From: Chondrosia reniformis
Taxonomy: Eukaryota > Porifera > Demospongiae > Chondrillida > Chondrillidae
Assembly (NCBI GenBank): GCA_947172415.1
Contig: OX359193.1
Coordinates: 6,256,501-6,320,500, forward strand
Length of the DNA: 64,000 nt
Direction: 5' to 3'
Shown here: positions 61,292-64,000 of the stretch, piece by piece
Numbering within the stretch: the stretch's first letter is position 1
Layout of the letters: each line of letters starts with the position of its first letter
Position numbers and translations under genes: made by a program
The notes under the pieces: model-generated
What the model was told of the DNA's origin: nothing
What the model saw: the letters and a program-made list of their open reading frames with translations, nothing else
The model's database searches: none

Positions 61292-61830
61292 ATGGCTGAC
61301 TGTACGAAAACCATATCTACTGCGCTTGAATCGCGGCCAAACAGGTTTATTGGAACAGATGTGGTTTCAAAAAAGACGTGCTCCAATTGCTGTGTAGATG
61401 ATTTTTACAGCTCCGTGAAGGTCTGGATCGAGAGACCTCAGGTGGTGAATAAAAGGCTTATGGGTGCCATCTTGGAGGATTGCAGAGAGGAGGAGGAGGG
61501 ACATAGTGGGGACTGGGTCCATATGAAGCGAAAGCTGTTGCCAAAGCAATCCGATGTTCGTCCAGGAACAGAGCACGTGACTGTCACAGATTGTAAGGAC
61601 ATACATTGGTCATTCACACATCATGCAATCTGTATAAATATAAACACCTTCCTGTATCCCTCCAGTGTGAATATTATTCCACACACCTAACTAAGGCTTT
61701 ACTACAGTTTGAACATGGTCAATCACATGTTTAAATAATAATTTATCAAATGTCAATACTTATTTTAGTTCCATCTAAGTGTAACTCATCTCTGGTGTCC
61801 CTCATGAGATGGATGTCTAAATGCTCTTGA
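61292..61830 (+). CDS. small conserved-looking protein of unknown function
   Basis: Two exons, 61292-61592 and 61769-61830, joined in phase (GATT|GTAAGG donor, TTTTAG acceptor), give 120 aa. Without splicing the frame would run to 61690 with an AT-rich, unlikely tail. The protein begins MADCTKTISTALESRPNRF, contains a small Cys cluster (KKTCSNCCVDDFY), an acidic stretch (CREEEEG), HSGDWVHMKRKLLPKQ, and ends SLVSLMRWMSKCS. No signal peptide or membrane segment, so probably nuclear or cytosolic. I do not recognise the family. Confidence 0.6.
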
Positions 61831-62329
61831 AGCTGAGATGTCCTTCATAGCTCCTTTCCCAGCTATACCTAGGCTATTCAACACCATCCAATCAAACTAT
61901 TCCATGCGAGTAGAATTAGACACACACAGAATCTGTGTTGTGAATCTTAAACTAGTTGCTAAAGTTTTCTCTAGTTTGCCTCTGAGAATCTGATTAACTG
62001 TTTTGTATCATCTCATTAGGTTATCTTTACATATCTAAATTGTACTAATTGGTTATATTCTCATTTCTCTTAAGTTTGTGTATATAGTTATTTTCTGTAC
62101 AGTAATATGTAGAATTCCCAATATGGAATTATCTTGTCCATTAGTACGTATGTCATTCTGAAATAGGAGTCTATGCTATTGTTACAAAAATGGATTGCAT
62201 ATTTCATCTTTCACTGTTATCTTTAGTTAGTCTCTGTAGGTACATACCTTGTGTGTAGTTATATAAAGTGAAACCTCCATTTCCTTAAAACTTTATTGAA
62301 ATGTAAAGCATTTTAAAGGGTACAATAAA
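61831..62329. other. 3' flank without visible gene
   Basis: AT-rich sequence downstream of the small gene. AATAAAGTTTG near 62324 could be a polyadenylation signal. No other feature found. Confidence 0.4.
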
Positions 62330-63070
62330 GTTTGTGCTATATGTATTACATTTATACATTAGAAGGGTGTGCTATATGTATTACATTTATACATTAGAAG
62401 GGTGTGCTATATTTATTACATTAATACATTAGAAGGGTGTGCTATATTTATTACATTTATACATTAGAAGGGTGTGCTATATGTATTACATTTATACATT
62501 AGAAGGGTGTGCTATATGTATTACATTTATACATTAGAAGGGTGTGCTATATTATACATTAGAAGGGTGTGCTATATGTATTACATTTATACATTAGAAG
62601 GGTGTGCTATATGTATTACATTTATACATAGAAGGGTGTGCTATATGTATTACATTTATACATTAGAAGGGTGTGCTATATTTATTACATTTATACATTA
62701 GAAGGGTGTGCTATATGTATTACATTTATACATTAGAAGGGTGTGCTATATGTATTACATTTATACATTAGAAGGGTGTGCTATATTATACATTAGAAGG
62801 GTGTGCTATATGTATTACATTTATACATTAGAAGGGTGTGCTATATGTATTACATTTATACATAGAAGGGTGTGCTATATGTATTACATTTATACATTAG
62901 AAGGGTGTGCTATATTTATTACATTTATACATTAGAAGGGTGTGCTATATTCATTACATTTATACATTAGAAGGGTGTGCTATATTTATTACATTTATAC
63001 ATTAGAAGGGTGTGCTATACGTATGTATTACATTTATACATTAGAAGGGTGTGCTATATTTATTACATAC
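62330..63070. repeat. 34-bp satellite with higher-order repeat
   Basis: About 21 copies of GTGCTATATGTATTACATTT followed by ATACATTAGAAGGG. A block of several units is itself duplicated exactly: 62474-62701 and 62708-62935 read the same, giving a 234-bp higher-order period that includes one shortened unit (CTATATTATACATTAG) and one with ATACATAGAAGG. Confidence 0.93.
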
Positions 63071-63116
63071 GTACATAATAGAATAAGGATTTCTTCTAAC
63101 TGTGTCGAACTTATCT

Positions 63117-63291
63117 TTGGAAAGGGTCATCTTTCGACTTTGGGAGTGTCTAGAGACACCTAAATGAAGACACCTTGAAGACCAACATCAGTCACTGAAG
63201 AAGACCCCCAGGGTCGAAACGTTTGGCAGAAAGAACAACCAAAAAACTGCGTCTCTAGACACTCCCAAAGTTGAAAGATGACCCTTTCCAA
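63117..63291. mobile_element. short inverted-repeat element
   Basis: Arms 63117-63157 and 63251-63291 are reverse complements over 41 bases with one mismatch. Between them lies CTGAAGAAGACCCCCAGGGT followed by CGAAACG. Related sequence (GACACTCTAAAAGTTGAAAG) occurs in the type II collagen promoters. It could be a MITE or the conserved end of a retroelement. No open frame. Confidence 0.65.
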
Positions 63292-63944
63292 ACATACGTA
63301 CATGTCAAATAGTCACTCTATCTCCTTACTGTGGAAACTATGTAACACGATCACACCACAAGCAAGAATTGCAGTGATGTGAGGAAAACAAAGACAATGT
63401 TGGGTGTGTTGCTGAGGATAGGATGCCTAAATATAGCCTTGCATGGCAGGGCTGCATGCAGAACTTGGGACCAGGAGTGGGCAAAATTCACAAAATTTAG
63501 GGGGCAATGGCATGAGGGTGTTGAAACAGTTTAGGAGGTTCTCAAAAGTCTGGGGGGGGGGCATCCCCCCTCTATGCAGCCCTGCTTGCATAGGTGTGTG
63601 CTGTACACAAATAATGTATTGAAAATGTATAGCATAATATTGTATATTTACAAAAGAAGAATGTATTGAGTGTAGTAGTAGTGAGTTACATTCATTCAAA
63701 CAAATACCAAACTGTGAAACAAAAAAATCACAATTATGTAGTACTGTAATTCATACAATGACTGTTAAATAGTTGAGAAATGATACGGTATATCAATTGT
63801 AGGTTTTATTCTTATAATACGTAGCTTATTCAATCATCATAGCCATTCAGAAATATAGAGGAATTAAAAGGTTTTTAATACAGTAGGATTTATTTAACTA
63901 CATATGTTTGTCTACCTTGCAATCCTAGACGTAAACCATTAAAT
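63292..63944. other. non-coding right flank
   Basis: No gene is supportable. A stretch near 63430-63595 (GCAGGGCTGCATGCAGAAC and GGGGGGGGGGCATCCCCCCT) looks repeat-derived, with GCAGCCCTGC forming an inverted pair with GCAGGGCTGC. Confidence 0.4.
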
Positions 63945-64000
63945 CGCACATGCCCTGGCTCAGTGGAGAAAGGAAGAAAAGAAGCCTAATTGTATCCTCT
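63945..64000 (-). repeat. dispersed repeat cut by the window end
   Basis: On the minus strand it reads GAGGATACAATTAGGC, then CTTTCTCCACTGAGCCAGGG, matching the central part of the repeat at 29180-29400. Continues beyond 64000. Confidence 0.5.

Noticed and set aside
62474-63163. Tandem open frames with LHLYIRRVCYMYY repeats
   Set aside because: Translation of the 34-bp satellite; the frame changes with unit length variants.

Overview
The window looks like a compact, AT-rich animal genome, most probably a demosponge (Amphimedon-like). The evidence is short GT-AG introns, metazoan genes (a BCL7-like gene and a 45-exon neurofibromin-like gene) and collagen-like secreted proteins with a cysteine-rich C-terminal domain of a kind I associate with sponges and cnidarians. 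The phylum call is inference; no marker gene fixes the species.

Layout. About 0.7-5.1 kb: a small membrane-protein gene fragment (-), a BCL7-family chromatin gene (+) and a four-helix membrane protein gene (+). 5.1-8.0 kb: non-coding, with a perfect 28-bp hairpin. 8.0-42.1 kb: a tandem array of about 12 single-exon collagen-stalked secreted protein genes (+). I judge seven intact (1, 2, 3, 4, 5, 10, 12), one has lost its start codon (11), three are broken (6, 7, 9) and two more are only fragments (28.4 and 13.7 kb). 42.8-61.1 kb: a neurofibromin (NF1)-like RasGAP gene (-), tail-to-tail with the array. 61.3-61.8 kb: a small unknown gene (+), head-to-head with NF1. 62.3-64 kb: satellite and mobile-element-like repeats.

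The array and NF1 are physically entangled. Several spacers between collagen genes hold antisense copies of the last five NF1 coding exons. Four of the five copies end at the same base inside the preceding exon, so the amplified unit was 'collagen gene plus NF1 tail', broken inside NF1. Only the rightmost copy is joined in phase to the rest of NF1. A second spacer type carries a CTA microsatellite, a polypurine block and a decayed fossil of the collagen gene's own C-terminal domain. Promoter and spacer types are reshuffled along the array, which points to unequal exchange inside the coding regions.

The encoded proteins share a signal peptide, 28 Gly-X-Y triplets, a helical neck and a cysteine-rich head. 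Stalk and neck are nearly constant, while a few short patches in the head differ between copies and are re-used in different combinations. That is the architecture of a multimeric, C1q/collectin-like recognition family, although its ligand is unknown. The NF1-like protein keeps the FLR motif of RasGAPs but has glycine where the catalytic arginine finger should be. Together these are the most unusual signals in the window.
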